Assembly: GCA_002067745.1 (NCBI GenBank)
Contig: MVRU01000011.1
Coordinates: forward strand, 1-51,140
DNA: 51,140 nucleotides
Direction of reading: 5' to 3'
Source of the DNA: Syntrophus sp. PtaU1.Bin005
Lineage (GTDB): Bacteria; Desulfobacterota; Syntrophia; Syntrophales; Syntrophaceae
Under the pieces are notes generated by a model. That model ran no database searches. It saw only the letters and a list, made by a program, of their open reading frames with translations, and was not told the origin of the DNA. Both the position numbers and the translations under genes were made by a program. Shown here in pieces: positions 7,950 through 16,642 of this stretch. The stretch's first letter is position 1; each line of letters starts with the position of its first letter.

Positions 7950-8693
7950 TTATCCCGCCGTCAGCCCCCGGGCGATCTCTCTGCAGAGTTCATCCGCAGC
8001 AGCCACGGGGTCTTCCGCCGTCTGAATCGGCCGACCGACGACCAGGTAATCCGAGCCCCGCCGGATGGCCTCTTCAGCGGTGAGGACGCGCTTCTGATCA
8101 TCTCCGGCCACCCTGGCCGATCCGCGAATCCCCGGCGTTACGATGGCAAAGCCCTCGCCGCATGCCTTCCGGATCGCCTCGACGTCCTGCGCCGATGCAA
8201 CGACCCCGGAAAGACCGGCGTCCCGGGCCATGCGCGCCAGCCTCAGAACCAGCTCCGCCGTTGAGCAGGAGAAGCCCAGGGCCCTGAGATCGTCGTCGTT
8301 CAGGCTGGTCAGGACCGTCACCCCGAGAACGACCGGCTCGGGAAGCTCCCGCTTCCGCGCCGTCTCCCGCACGGCCTTCGCGGTCTCTGCCATCATGCTC
8401 ATCCCGCCCAGCGCATGGACATTGAACATGGCCACCCCCATCTCCACGGCGCCTTCAGCGGCTCTGGCAACCGTATTGGGGATGTCATGGAACTTGAGAT
8501 CCAGAAAAACCCGTGACCCCGCCTTCTGGATCTCCTCGACGAGCCTGGGGCCGAAACGGGTGAAGGCCTCCTTGCCGACCTTGAACAGCCCGACATGCCC
8601 CGTGAGAAGCCGGACCCAGGACATGGCCTCGTCGAATCCCCTTCCCATGTCCAAGGCAAAGATGAGCTTTTCCCGCGCCGCCTCATTCGACAT
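7950..8693 (-). CDS. pyrF: Orotidine 5'-phosphate decarboxylase
   Basis: A 247-aa TIM-barrel enzyme for the last step of UMP synthesis. The catalytic signature FLDLKFHDIPNTV (Asp-x-Lys-x-x-Asp) is clear, and the phosphate-binding end is DYLVVGRPI. The open frame runs upstream to 8822, but MSNEAAREKLIFALD starting at 8693 fits the family. This start lies inside the end of rpoZ (11-bp overlap), so translation is probably coupled. Confidence 0.93.
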   Translation of the reverse strand: MSNEAAREKLIFALDMGRGFDEAMSWVRLLTGHVGLFKVGKEAFTRFGPRLVEEIQKAGSRVFLDLKFHDIPNTVARAAEGAVEMGVAMFNVHALGGMSMMAETAKAVRETARKRELPEPVVLGVTVLTSLNDDDLRALGFSCSTAELVLRLARMARDAGLSGVVASAQDVEAIRKACGEGFAIVTPGIRGSARVAGDDQKRVLTAEEAIRRGSDYLVVGRPIQTAEDPVAAADELCREIARGLTAG

Positions 8694-8958
8694 AGTCTTC
8701 GTCACCGATAAATTCTGTCGTATCATCAACGATGAGCTTAAAATCTTCCTTGGCCCCCATGAGATATTCCGGGTGGGAAAAATAAACCTTGTTATCGGCA
8801 ATTTCCCGGAGCGCAGCGACAATCTCCCGGTTGTTGCGGGTATTGGTTAATGGTTGCGAACCTTTCAAAAGCTGCTTGGATCGTTTCACCGCCAGCAGAA
8901 CCAGGGCGAAGCGGTTCCCGGTAACTTGCAGAGCGTCTTCAACAGTTATTCTTGCCAT
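8683..8958 (-). CDS. rpoZ: RNA polymerase omega subunit
   Basis: A 91-aa protein with the omega signature: MARITVEDALQV, then NRFALVLLAVKRSKQL, then NREIVAALREIA. Omega helps assemble beta' and, in proteobacteria, forms part of a ppGpp site. It follows gmk after 36 bp, the common gmk-rpoZ order. The C-terminal tail is acidic (DDTTEFIGDEDYVE). Confidence 0.95.
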   Translation of the reverse strand: MARITVEDALQVTGNRFALVLLAVKRSKQLLKGSQPLTNTRNNREIVAALREIADNKVYFSHPEYLMGAKEDFKLIVDDTTEFIGDEDYVE

Positions 8959-8994
8959 GCTGAACAGGCCTCCCTGAAAAATATATTCCCTGTG

Positions 8995-9627
8995 TTAATC
9001 CTCTTTTTCCTCATCGAGGATGTCCTGAATCTGTTTTATTCTTCTTTCCGTCCGGCTTTTTTCAGCCAGATAAATCGCCTGAAGAGAGTCGACCGCCCGA
9101 TCCAGTGAATCATTAAAGATGACATAATCATACCCGAGCGCCTCTTCTATTTCCTGAAGGACCTGGCCCAGGCGTTTCTTTATTTCGGCGTCCGATTCTC
9201 CCCTGTTTTGCAGCCTCGACTTCAACTCAGCCAAAGAGGGAGGCAAAACGAAGACATAGATACCACCGGCGTAATTCTTTTTCAATGTCTTTGCCCCCCT
9301 CATTTCGATATCCAGGAGCATATCCCGACCCTGATCCAAAAAGCGGTCCATCATTTTCCCGGATGTCCCGTAACAGTGACCGTAATTCTCCTCCCATTCG
9401 GCAAATTCACCCTGCTCGATCCGTTCCCGGAATTCCGCCTCGGAAATGTAGAAGTAGTCCTTTCCGTCAACTTCTCCCGGTCTGGGTTTCCTGGTGGTAT
9501 AGGAAACGGAAAATTGAACCTCGGGATGCCGTTCGAAAAATTTTCGGCGGATAGACGTCTTGCCCGCACCGGAGGGAGCGGACAGGACGAGAAAGAGCCC
9601 CCTGGGTCTCCCATCGGACTTATTCAA
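8995..9627 (-). CDS. gmk: Guanylate kinase
   Basis: A 210-aa P-loop kinase (GMP + ATP to GDP + ADP). The Walker A is SAPSGAGKTS, and the GMP-binding region has SVSYTTRKPRPGEVDGKDY. The start is TTG at 9627, 8 bp inside the end of yicC; no ATG lies between it and the conserved P-loop. The TTG start and the overlap suggest coupling to yicC translation. The length is normal for the family. Confidence 0.95.
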   Translation of the reverse strand: MNKSDGRPRGLFLVLSAPSGAGKTSIRRKFFERHPEVQFSVSYTTRKPRPGEVDGKDYFYISEAEFRERIEQGEFAEWEENYGHCYGTSGKMMDRFLDQGRDMLLDIEMRGAKTLKKNYAGGIYVFVLPPSLAELKSRLQNRGESDAEIKKRLGQVLQEIEEALGYDYVIFNDSLDRAVDSLQAIYLAEKSRTERRIKQIQDILDEEKED

Positions 9628-10504
9628 TATTCTGCACCTGCTCTCTCAATTTCGCCAGTTCACTCTTGATCTCGATCACCCGCCGGGAAATTTGGGCGTC
9701 GCTGCTCTTGGAACCGATTGTATTGATCTCCCTGCCCATTTCCTGGATGAGAAAGTCAATTTTCCTTCCCACGGCCTCCGCGCTGTTCATCATGGCCTCA
9801 AATTGTTCGAGATGGCTGCGGAAACGGACGGTTTCTTCCGTAATATCGCTCCGCTCCGCCATGACGGCCACTTCCTGGGCCAGGCGCGCCTCATCGACGA
9901 CCAGCCCCTTGGTCAATTCCTGAACGCGGGCTACCAGGCGGGCGTGATATTCCTCGAGGAGCACCGGCGTTCTCTGGACGATCCCGTCGAGAGATGTGCG
10001 GATATAGCCAATCCGGTCCACGAGATCCCGATAGAGGATGTCTCCTTCCGTCTTCCGCATAGCCTTCAGCTCCGCCAGCGCTTCATAAAAGACCGGCTCC
10101 ACCTTTCCCCAGCAGGCCTGCAAATCGGGGATCGCCTCCACGGGGGTCATCACGTCCTTGAAGCGCGACAACAGCTCCAGGGTAATCTCATCCGCAAGAT
10201 TCAATTCATTTTTCATCTCAACCAGCAGAGAAAAATAATTTTTCAACAAGGGCAGGTTGAGGGAATATCGGTTTTCACCCTCCCCTCCATTGTCGGCATC
10301 CATCTTGATGGACACATCAATCCGGCCGCGGGAAAAGTGCTCGCCGACCTTTCTTTTGATCTCCATCTCCATCGGGAGGAAAAGGTTTGGGAGGCGAAGG
10401 GACACCTCCAGGTATCGGTGATTGAGCGACCTCATCTCAACCACGATCTTTCTTGTGTTATCCGTGGATTCCGCCCGTCCATAACCGGTCATACTGCTGA
10501 TCAT
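9620..10504 (-). CDS. yicC: YicC family endoribonuclease
   Basis: A 294-aa protein with the family start SMTGYGRAE, the central EMRSLNHRYLEVSLRLP and the C-terminal GREINTIGSKSSDAQISR. The E. coli homologue has been described as an endoribonuclease involved in small-RNA turnover. The gene overlaps gmk by 8 bp, the usual neighbour. ATG 10504 has GGGGA about 8 nt upstream; the second Met (residue 5) would be a less conserved start. Confidence 0.9.
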   Translation of the reverse strand: MISSMTGYGRAESTDNTRKIVVEMRSLNHRYLEVSLRLPNLFLPMEMEIKRKVGEHFSRGRIDVSIKMDADNGGEGENRYSLNLPLLKNYFSLLVEMKNELNLADEITLELLSRFKDVMTPVEAIPDLQACWGKVEPVFYEALAELKAMRKTEGDILYRDLVDRIGYIRTSLDGIVQRTPVLLEEYHARLVARVQELTKGLVVDEARLAQEVAVMAERSDITEETVRFRSHLEQFEAMMNSAEAVGRKIDFLIQEMGREINTIGSKSSDAQISRRVIEIKSELAKLREQVQNIE

Positions 10505-10559
10505 GTCTTGTTCCCCTATTCCTTAAAATTCCTTCCACGCACGGCAGGCTGCGTCTGTT

Positions 10560-11093
10560 TCAGCCCTTCCGGCTCTTCAACTGCTCGACATACCTGGCGC
10601 GGATCTTGTTGAACATTTCAATCGAGGATTTTTCCGCGTAATCGGGATACGTCCAGGGAAGTGTTGAAAAGGTTTTATGACTGTACATCAGGGTCAAGTC
10701 CGCGTAAATCCCGTCCCGGAGATAGGGCCGATGGGTATACCCCTTGCCCGTGGCCAGAATCAGATGGGCCTTGGCAATGTAGCCGGGATCAATATTGACC
10801 GTCCTCTTTCCGGCCACCGCAAACCGGTCCTCCAGGGAATTGGTCCGGTTCTTGATATCGGGAAGGCTTTCCGGGGGGATGAGGCGCTCGAAGGACACAA
10901 ACCGCCTCAGCAGCGAAGACCCCATCTCCTCGGCATAGTAAGACGTATAGTCGAAGGGAAGCAGGCCGCTGATGAAGTCCGTCTCCCCGTAAGTTTCGAT
11001 CACGCAGGCCAGAATGTCGCGCAGTACGTCCCGATCCACGGCAAACAGACTCATGATCAGCTTGACCGCTTCAGCTTCGCGAGGCCGGCTCAT
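10560..11093 (-). CDS. DUF4416 family protein
   Basis: A 177-aa protein, probably cytosolic, of the DUF4416 family. It has a conserved FDYTSYYAEEMGSSLLRRFVSFE near residues 42-64, NIDPGYIAKAHLILATGK near 100-117, and LPWTYPDYA near the end. The function is not known. The start ATG 11093 overlaps the rfaE1 stop as ATGA, so the pair is translationally coupled. The open frame extends to 11213 but that part is out-of-frame rfaE1. The tight link to a heptose kinase hints at a role in envelope sugar metabolism, which is inference only. Confidence 0.85.
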   Translation of the reverse strand: MSRPREAEAVKLIMSLFAVDRDVLRDILACVIETYGETDFISGLLPFDYTSYYAEEMGSSLLRRFVSFERLIPPESLPDIKNRTNSLEDRFAVAGKRTVNIDPGYIAKAHLILATGKGYTHRPYLRDGIYADLTLMYSHKTFSTLPWTYPDYAEKSSIEMFNKIRARYVEQLKSRKG

Positions 11094-12088
11094 AGGACCT
11101 TTTTCAACTCCTGGCGGGTCACCGTTGCCGTTCCCACCTTGCCGACGACGATGCCCGCGGCGCAGTTGGAGATCGCCGACGCTTCCCGGAAGCTGGCCCC
11201 CGAAGCCATGCACAGGGCGAAGACACCGATCACCGTATCCCCCGCGCCGGTGACGTCAAACACCTCCCGGGCTTCCGTCGGGAAAAGGGTATGCAGAATT
11301 TCCCCCCCTTGCCCGTCTCTTTCAAAAAGGCTCATCCCTTCCTCTCCCCGCGTGATCAGCAGGGACCGGAAATTGTAGCGGGACAGCAGTTCCTTTCCGA
11401 CCCGGACAAGCTCATCCCCTGTCGGCGCATCCACGCCGACGGCCCTGCCCGCTTCATGATGATTGGGGGTTATGATGTCCACCCCCGAATACAGGGACAG
11501 GTCGTTTCTCTTGGGATCGGCGCAGACCACGATATCCGTTCCGGCCACGACCTCAAGAAGGCCCGTCATCAGCTCCCTGGTGACAACCCCTTTGCCGTAA
11601 TCGGAAACCACGATGGCTCCCAGTTCTCCCCGTAGCGTCCGGGCATAGGCAAGCAGTTTTTCAATGCTCTCCGCATCCGCCGTCTGCCGGCTCTCCCGAT
11701 CGAACCGGACCACCTGCTGTCCGTGGGCAATAATCCTTGTCTTCAGGGTCGTCGGGCGCCCCGTTTCGACCACCAGCCCCGCCGGATCAATGTTCCTCCC
11801 GCGGAACTCTTCCCGGATCCGCTCGGCCATGGCATCCTCGCCGACGATCCCGGCGCCGTATACCCTTCCTCCCATGGCATAGATATTATTGATGACATTG
11901 GCGCAACCGCCGAGAAGGAGACGGTCCCCGGAAACATCCACAACGGGAACCGGCGCCTCGGGAGAAATCCGGGCGACCCTCCCCCGGATAAAATGATCCA
12001 CCATGACATCTCCGACAACCAGTACGCTGGCCTCGGAGAAACGTTCAACAATTTCCCGCGCTCTCTTCCTGTCCAGAACTTTTTTCAT
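11090..12088 (-). CDS. rfaE1: D-glycero-beta-D-manno-heptose-7-phosphate kinase
   Basis: A 332-aa PfkB/ribokinase-family kinase for ADP-heptose synthesis, needed for the LPS inner core. It has VVGDVMVDHFIRG near residue 24, GGCANVINNI near 60, the DPKRND region, and the anion-hole/catalytic motif VTGAGDTVIG near 275 with Asp as base. The length is that of the stand-alone kinase, without the nucleotidyltransferase half found in E. coli HldE. It is the first gene of the run behind the promoter at 12146-12174. No clear ribosome site is visible before ATG 12088. Confidence 0.92.
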   Translation of the reverse strand: MKKVLDRKRAREIVERFSEASVLVVGDVMVDHFIRGRVARISPEAPVPVVDVSGDRLLLGGCANVINNIYAMGGRVYGAGIVGEDAMAERIREEFRGRNIDPAGLVVETGRPTTLKTRIIAHGQQVVRFDRESRQTADAESIEKLLAYARTLRGELGAIVVSDYGKGVVTRELMTGLLEVVAGTDIVVCADPKRNDLSLYSGVDIITPNHHEAGRAVGVDAPTGDELVRVGKELLSRYNFRSLLITRGEEGMSLFERDGQGGEILHTLFPTEAREVFDVTGAGDTVIGVFALCMASGASFREASAISNCAAGIVVGKVGTATVTRQELKKVL

Positions 12089-12145
12089 ATCAGATTTATC
12101 AAATATTAGATTTTCAAGCGAATTTTATTCCTTTGAGGGCGACCG

Positions 12146-12174
12146 ATGCTAGTACCATGAGGCATGTTTGTCAA
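12146..12174 (-). promoter_or_regulatory. Predicted promoter of the rfaE1-DUF4416-yicC-gmk-rpoZ-pyrF run
   Basis: On the minus strand TTGACA (12174-12169), a 17-bp spacer and TAGCAT (12151-12146). A start site near 12139 would give a leader of about 50 nt. The -35 is perfect and the -10 matches 4 of 6. Confidence 0.6.
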
Positions 12175-12257
12175 ATCATTTCTTGCCCTGAAATCCCGCT
12201 CCCGGTTTTGCCGGTCTATTCCTGATTGACTTCACATGAATTATCAAGTAGAGGGAA

Positions 12258-13061
12258 ATGCTTAGAATAATAAACAGGTTTACTCTGGGAAACGCGTTCA
12301 TGATCCGGTCGATTCTCCTAATTTTTGTGGGTGTGTCCATTACCGCTTTTTTCTCTTTCTGGGCGGTGGCCTTCTCCCTCCTTGGCGCGGGCGAGAACCG
12401 CATTCACAGACTGGCGCAGCTCTGGGCCAGGATGCTGCTGGCCCTCTCCTCGATACCCGTGGAAATATCCGGCCTGCGCCATGTCCTCCTGGACAGACCC
12501 CAGATCTTTGCCGCCAATCACCAGAGCGACATCGATACCCTGGTGGCCCTGGCCTGCATTCCCGTTCAGTTCCGCTGGATCGCCAAGCAGGAGCTCTTCA
12601 GCATTCCCCTTTTCGGCACCGCCATGCGCAATGCGGGATACATTCCCATTGACCGGAGAAATCATGACAGCGCCCTGAGAAGCCTGGAGAATGCCGCCCA
12701 GATCATTCGAAGGGGCCGGTCCGTCATGACCTTCCCCGAAGGGACGAGAAGCGGCGATGGGACGATCCAGCCTTTCAAACAGGGGGTCTTTCATCTGGCG
12801 ATCTCGGCCGGCGTACCTGTCGTCCCGGTAACGATCATCGGAAGCGGGGCCATCATGCGGAAACGCTCTCTGAAGATCACTCCGGGCGGCGTGAAGCTGA
12901 TTTTTGACAAGCCGATCGACGCAGCGAACTATTCCATTGAAACGCGCCACCAGCTCATCGACGAGGTGCGTAATACCATTGTTGAAAATTACCGGAACGA
13001 TTCATCCCCTCCCAAGCCCGGTTCGGCCGCTCACCACACCGGAATAAAAAAGGGAGTTTGA
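12258..13061 (+). CDS. plsC: 1-acyl-sn-glycerol-3-phosphate acyltransferase (PlsC family)
   Basis: A 267-aa membrane-associated acyltransferase that makes phosphatidic acid. The N-terminal hydrophobic segment is ILLIFVGVSITAFFSFWAVA. The acyltransferase blocks are present: NHQSDID (His-x4-Asp catalytic pair), FGTAMRNAGYIPIDR, FPEGTRS and VPVVPVTI. ATG 12258 follows GAGG at short spacing; the next ATG (12300) has no ribosome site. The stop is 1 bp before the GTG of ftsK, so it shares a transcript with ftsK and rimO. Confidence 0.92.
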   Translation: MLRIINRFTLGNAFMIRSILLIFVGVSITAFFSFWAVAFSLLGAGENRIHRLAQLWARMLLALSSIPVEISGLRHVLLDRPQIFAANHQSDIDTLVALACIPVQFRWIAKQELFSIPLFGTAMRNAGYIPIDRRNHDSALRSLENAAQIIRRGRSVMTFPEGTRSGDGTIQPFKQGVFHLAISAGVPVVPVTIIGSGAIMRKRSLKITPGGVKLIFDKPIDAANYSIETRHQLIDEVRNTIVENYRNDSSPPKPGSAAHHTGIKKGV

Positions 13062-13062
13062 G

Positions 13063-15270
13063 GTGGGAACGAAATCTTCAAGCCATTCGCCTTCCCGTTC
13101 TTCATGGAGGCACGAGATTCCCGGCGTCATCAGCCTGACGGCGGCCCTGTTCCTGCTGCTGTGCCTTTTTTCCTATTCCCCGCAGGACCCATCCATCGGC
13201 CATTACGTCCCGCCGGGGGGACCGGTCCATAACCTCATCGGCCGGTTCGGCGCTCACCTTTCCTATGCCCTTCTGTGGTTCTTCGGGATGAGCATTTTCC
13301 TCCTGCCCGCCGGATTGCTGACCCTCTCCATTCTGTATTTTGTCCGCCCGGATTTCAGGACAGGCAAAAAAATCTTCATTGGATTTTCCGGATTGATGCT
13401 TTCTTCCTCCGGGCTCCTTTCTCTTCTGGCTCCGGCGCTGAGCCTCCACGACGTGCAGGATCAGCCCGGCGGTCTGCTGGGAAAGGCGCTGACAGGACTG
13501 CTTTCTTCCTCCCTTGGCTCCGCCGGCACAGCGCTCCTGCTCCTGTTTGTCCTGACTGTCTCCCTGATGATCCTGTTCCGGTTCTCCCTGCTGTCCCTGG
13601 GAAGCCTCCTGAAGGCGAATCTGGCGGCGGGCGGGCCGGCCCTGATGTCCCTGTTCCGAAGGGGAAGAGCCATCCTCCCGGAAAGGAAGGAAAAGATCCC
13701 CCGCATTCATACCCGGAAGCCGGCGGCCCCGCCGGCCGGGGAAAAGGCCAACCCGCCGGAACCGCCCCCCCTCGTCCCCGTTGTGCGGCGTGGAGGAGGG
13801 TATACGCTGCCGCCCCTTACCCTGCTGGACTACAAGGAGCGCAGGGACGCGAAGGTCAGGAAGGACTCCCTGCTGGCCAACTCCCGCACCGTTGAAAAGA
13901 CCCTGGCCGATTTCGGCGTGGTGGGGAAGGTCGTGGAGGTTCAGCCCGGACCCGTCGTCACCCTCTACGAGCTGGAGCCGGCGCCGGGAGTCAAGATCAA
14001 CCGGATCACCACCCTTTCCGATGACCTCGCCCTGGCCCTGAAAGCGCCCAGCATCCGGATCATGGCCCCGATCCCCGGCAAGGCCGCCGTCGGCATTGAA
14101 ATCCCCAACGGCAACAGGGAAACCGTCTATCTCCGGGAGGTCCTGGACAGCGAGACGTTCCGCGAATCCCGCCTCGTCCTTCCCATCGCCCTGGGCAAGG
14201 ATATCGTCGGCAACCCCATGGTCGCGGACCTGACCCGCATGCCCCATCTCCTCATCGCCGGCACCACCGGATCGGGGAAGAGCGTTTCCCTCAATGCCAT
14301 GATCTGCAGCATCCTGCTCAAAGCCGCACCCGAGGATGTCAAGTTCCTCATGATCGATCCCAAGCGGCTGGAACTCTCTTCCTATGAAGGGATCCCTCAT
14401 CTCCTCCACCCCGTGGTGGTGAACCCCAAGAAGGCCGCCCAGGTCCTCAAGTGGGCCGTGGAGGAGATGGAGCGGCGCTATCAGCTGATCGCCGCGTCGG
14501 GCGTGAAGAACATCGATTCCTACAACAAGGCCCTTGCGACGGCCGCGCCGCAGCAGCCCCTGCCCGGACTGGCGCCCTCCTCCGAAGGAGCGCCGCAGAG
14601 TGCATTGCCTTCCAAACTGCCCTATATCGTCATTATCATCGACGAGCTGGCGGACCTCATGATGGTCGCCCAGAAGAATGTAGAGGACTCCCTGACCCGG
14701 CTGGCCCAGATGGCCCGGGCGGCGGGCATCCACCTCATGCTGGCGACCCAGCGCCCCTCGGTGGATGTCATCACCGGCCTGATCAAGGCCAACTTCCCCA
14801 CGCGCATCTCCTTCCAGGTCTCCTCCAAGGTGGATTCCCGCACCATCCTGGATCAGCAGGGCGCGGAAAGCCTGCTGGGATCCGGCGACATGCTCTTCCT
14901 GCCCCCCGGAACCGCCAAGATCTCGCGGATTCACGGGGCCTTCGTCTCCGACCGGGAGATCGAACGCATCACGGAATACATCAAGACGCAGGCACAGCCC
15001 ACCTACGACGAATCCATTTCCCGCTACGAAGCGGACTCGGATATGCGGGAGGGGGAAAAGGGGAATGAGGACGTTGACGAAAAGTATGACGAGGCCGTGG
15101 AACTGGTGACGGACCTGGGACAGGCCTCCATTTCCCTCGTCCAGCGCTACATGAAGATCGGCTACAACCGGGCCGCCCGCCTCATCGAACGGATGGAGTC
15201 GGAGGGCATCGTCGGGCCTTCCGACGGCGCGAAACCCCGGAAAGTCCTGGTCGGGAAGCTGCCGCGATGA
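13063..15270 (+). CDS. ftsK: DNA translocase FtsK
   Basis: A 735-aa FtsK/SpoIIIE protein with a GTG start and AAGGGAG ribosome site. It has about four N-terminal membrane helices (residues 20-180), a short Pro-rich linker (210-250), then the motor with Walker A GTTGSGKSVSLN near 400 and Walker B IIIDELADLMM near 524. The winged-helix gamma domain ends the protein (LVQRYMKIGYNRAARLIERME). It pumps DNA during chromosome segregation at the septum. Its stop overlaps the rimO start by ATGA. The linker is far shorter than in E. coli FtsK, as in many deltaproteobacteria. Confidence 0.95.
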   Translation: MGTKSSSHSPSRSSWRHEIPGVISLTAALFLLLCLFSYSPQDPSIGHYVPPGGPVHNLIGRFGAHLSYALLWFFGMSIFLLPAGLLTLSILYFVRPDFRTGKKIFIGFSGLMLSSSGLLSLLAPALSLHDVQDQPGGLLGKALTGLLSSSLGSAGTALLLLFVLTVSLMILFRFSLLSLGSLLKANLAAGGPALMSLFRRGRAILPERKEKIPRIHTRKPAAPPAGEKANPPEPPPLVPVVRRGGGYTLPPLTLLDYKERRDAKVRKDSLLANSRTVEKTLADFGVVGKVVEVQPGPVVTLYELEPAPGVKINRITTLSDDLALALKAPSIRIMAPIPGKAAVGIEIPNGNRETVYLREVLDSETFRESRLVLPIALGKDIVGNPMVADLTRMPHLLIAGTTGSGKSVSLNAMICSILLKAAPEDVKFLMIDPKRLELSSYEGIPHLLHPVVVNPKKAAQVLKWAVEEMERRYQLIAASGVKNIDSYNKALATAAPQQPLPGLAPSSEGAPQSALPSKLPYIVIIIDELADLMMVAQKNVEDSLTRLAQMARAAGIHLMLATQRPSVDVITGLIKANFPTRISFQVSSKVDSRTILDQQGAESLLGSGDMLFLPPGTAKISRIHGAFVSDREIERITEYIKTQAQPTYDESISRYEADSDMREGEKGNEDVDEKYDEAVELVTDLGQASISLVQRYMKIGYNRAARLIERMESEGIVGPSDGAKPRKVLVGKLPR

Positions 15271-16631
15271 TAGAAAGCACCGTTCACGTCGTCAACCTCG
15301 GCTGCCCGAAAAATCTCGTGGATTCGGAGGTGATGGCCGCCCTGCTGGCCCAGGCCGGTTGCCGGATCGTCTCCACGCCGGAAGAGGCCGAAATCGTGCT
15401 TCTCAACACCTGCGCCTTCATCCTGCCGGCCCGGGAGGAATCCATCGATGAAATCTTCCGGCTCGCCGAATGGAAAAGGAAGGGGAAATGCAGGCATCTC
15501 ATCGTTACCGGCTGCCTGCCCCAGCGCTACGGCGCGGAGCTGGCGGCGGAGATCCCCGAGGTGGACCTCTTTCTGGGGATATCGGAAGTGCCGAACATCG
15601 CCGATCATCTCCGGAAGTTGCGAGACGGGCAACTCGATGCGCAGGCAAACCGCGCCGTGGTGACCCCGCCCCTCTTCCTCATGAATGCCGGCCATCCCCG
15701 CCTCCTTTCCGCGCCGACCTTCAGCGCCTACCTCAAAATCGCCGAGGGCTGTTCGCATCGCTGCGCCTACTGCGTCATCCCCGAGATCCGGGGAAAGGCC
15801 CGCAGCCGGCCCGTCGATGATCTCCTCGAGGAGGCGCAAGGCCTGGCCGATCGCGGCATCCGGGAACTGATCCTGATCGCCCAGGACACCACCGCCTACG
15901 GCCGCGACCTGCCCGGAAGGCCCACCCTGGCCCTTCTCCTCCGGGAACTGGCCGCCCTGGAGGGCCTGGCCTGGATCCGCCTTCTCTACACCTATCCATC
16001 CGGCCTGGCGGACGAACTCTTCGCGGTCATCGCGGAGCATGACCGGATCTGCCCCTACCTGGATGTCCCGATCCAGCACATCGACGACGCCGTTCTCAAG
16101 GCCATGAAGCGCCAAGGCGACAGCCGCCGGATCCGGAAGAGGCTGAGCCGCGCCCGGGAGGTCATCCCAGGCCTCGCCCTGCGGACCTCACTCATCGTGG
16201 GTTTCCCCGGAGAGACACCGGCTCAATTCAACCGCCTCCTGGCGTTTGTCCAGGAGATCCGCTTTGATCATCTCGGGGTCTTTCCCTATTCCCCGGAAGA
16301 GGGGACGCCTGCGGACAAGCTGCCCCGCCAGGTCTCGGAGCGGACCAAAAAGGCCCGGCGCAATCTGCTCATGGAGGAGCAGGCGGTCATTTCCAACGAG
16401 ATCAATTCGACCCTCGTGGGCTCCCTCCAGGAGGTGCTCATTGAAGGCCCGAGTGGCCATCCCGACTATCCCTTCGTGGGGCGCTGCCGCCGCCAGGCCC
16501 CGGAAATCGACGGGGTGACCTATGTAAAAGGCGGAAACCAGGCCCTTCCGCCCGGCTCCCTCGTCCCCTGCCGGATCGTTGCGGCAGACGACTACGATCT
16601 CTTTGCAGAGCCTGTTGGATCGCCGTATTGA
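15267..16631 (+). CDS. rimO: Ribosomal protein S12 methylthiotransferase RimO
   Basis: A 454-aa radical SAM methylthiotransferase. The UPF0004 domain has its three cluster cysteines C13 (GCPKN), C49 (NTCAF) and C83 (TGCLPQRY). The radical SAM motif C162-x3-C166-x2-C169 is in GCSHRCAYC, and a TRAM domain ends the protein. GCPKNLVDSE separates RimO from MiaB. It modifies an aspartate of S12. ATG 15267 overlaps the ftsK stop by 4 bp. Confidence 0.95.
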   Translation: MIESTVHVVNLGCPKNLVDSEVMAALLAQAGCRIVSTPEEAEIVLLNTCAFILPAREESIDEIFRLAEWKRKGKCRHLIVTGCLPQRYGAELAAEIPEVDLFLGISEVPNIADHLRKLRDGQLDAQANRAVVTPPLFLMNAGHPRLLSAPTFSAYLKIAEGCSHRCAYCVIPEIRGKARSRPVDDLLEEAQGLADRGIRELILIAQDTTAYGRDLPGRPTLALLLRELAALEGLAWIRLLYTYPSGLADELFAVIAEHDRICPYLDVPIQHIDDAVLKAMKRQGDSRRIRKRLSRAREVIPGLALRTSLIVGFPGETPAQFNRLLAFVQEIRFDHLGVFPYSPEEGTPADKLPRQVSERTKKARRNLLMEEQAVISNEINSTLVGSLQEVLIEGPSGHPDYPFVGRCRRQAPEIDGVTYVKGGNQALPPGSLVPCRIVAADDYDLFAEPVGSPY

Positions 16632-16642
16632 AGAGGGCCGAC

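Noticed and set aside
13102-14934. A 610-aa minus-strand open frame across ftsK.
   Set aside because: Antisense shadow of ftsK, rich in Gly/Gln/His/Asp with no domain. The ftsK reading has all expected motifs.
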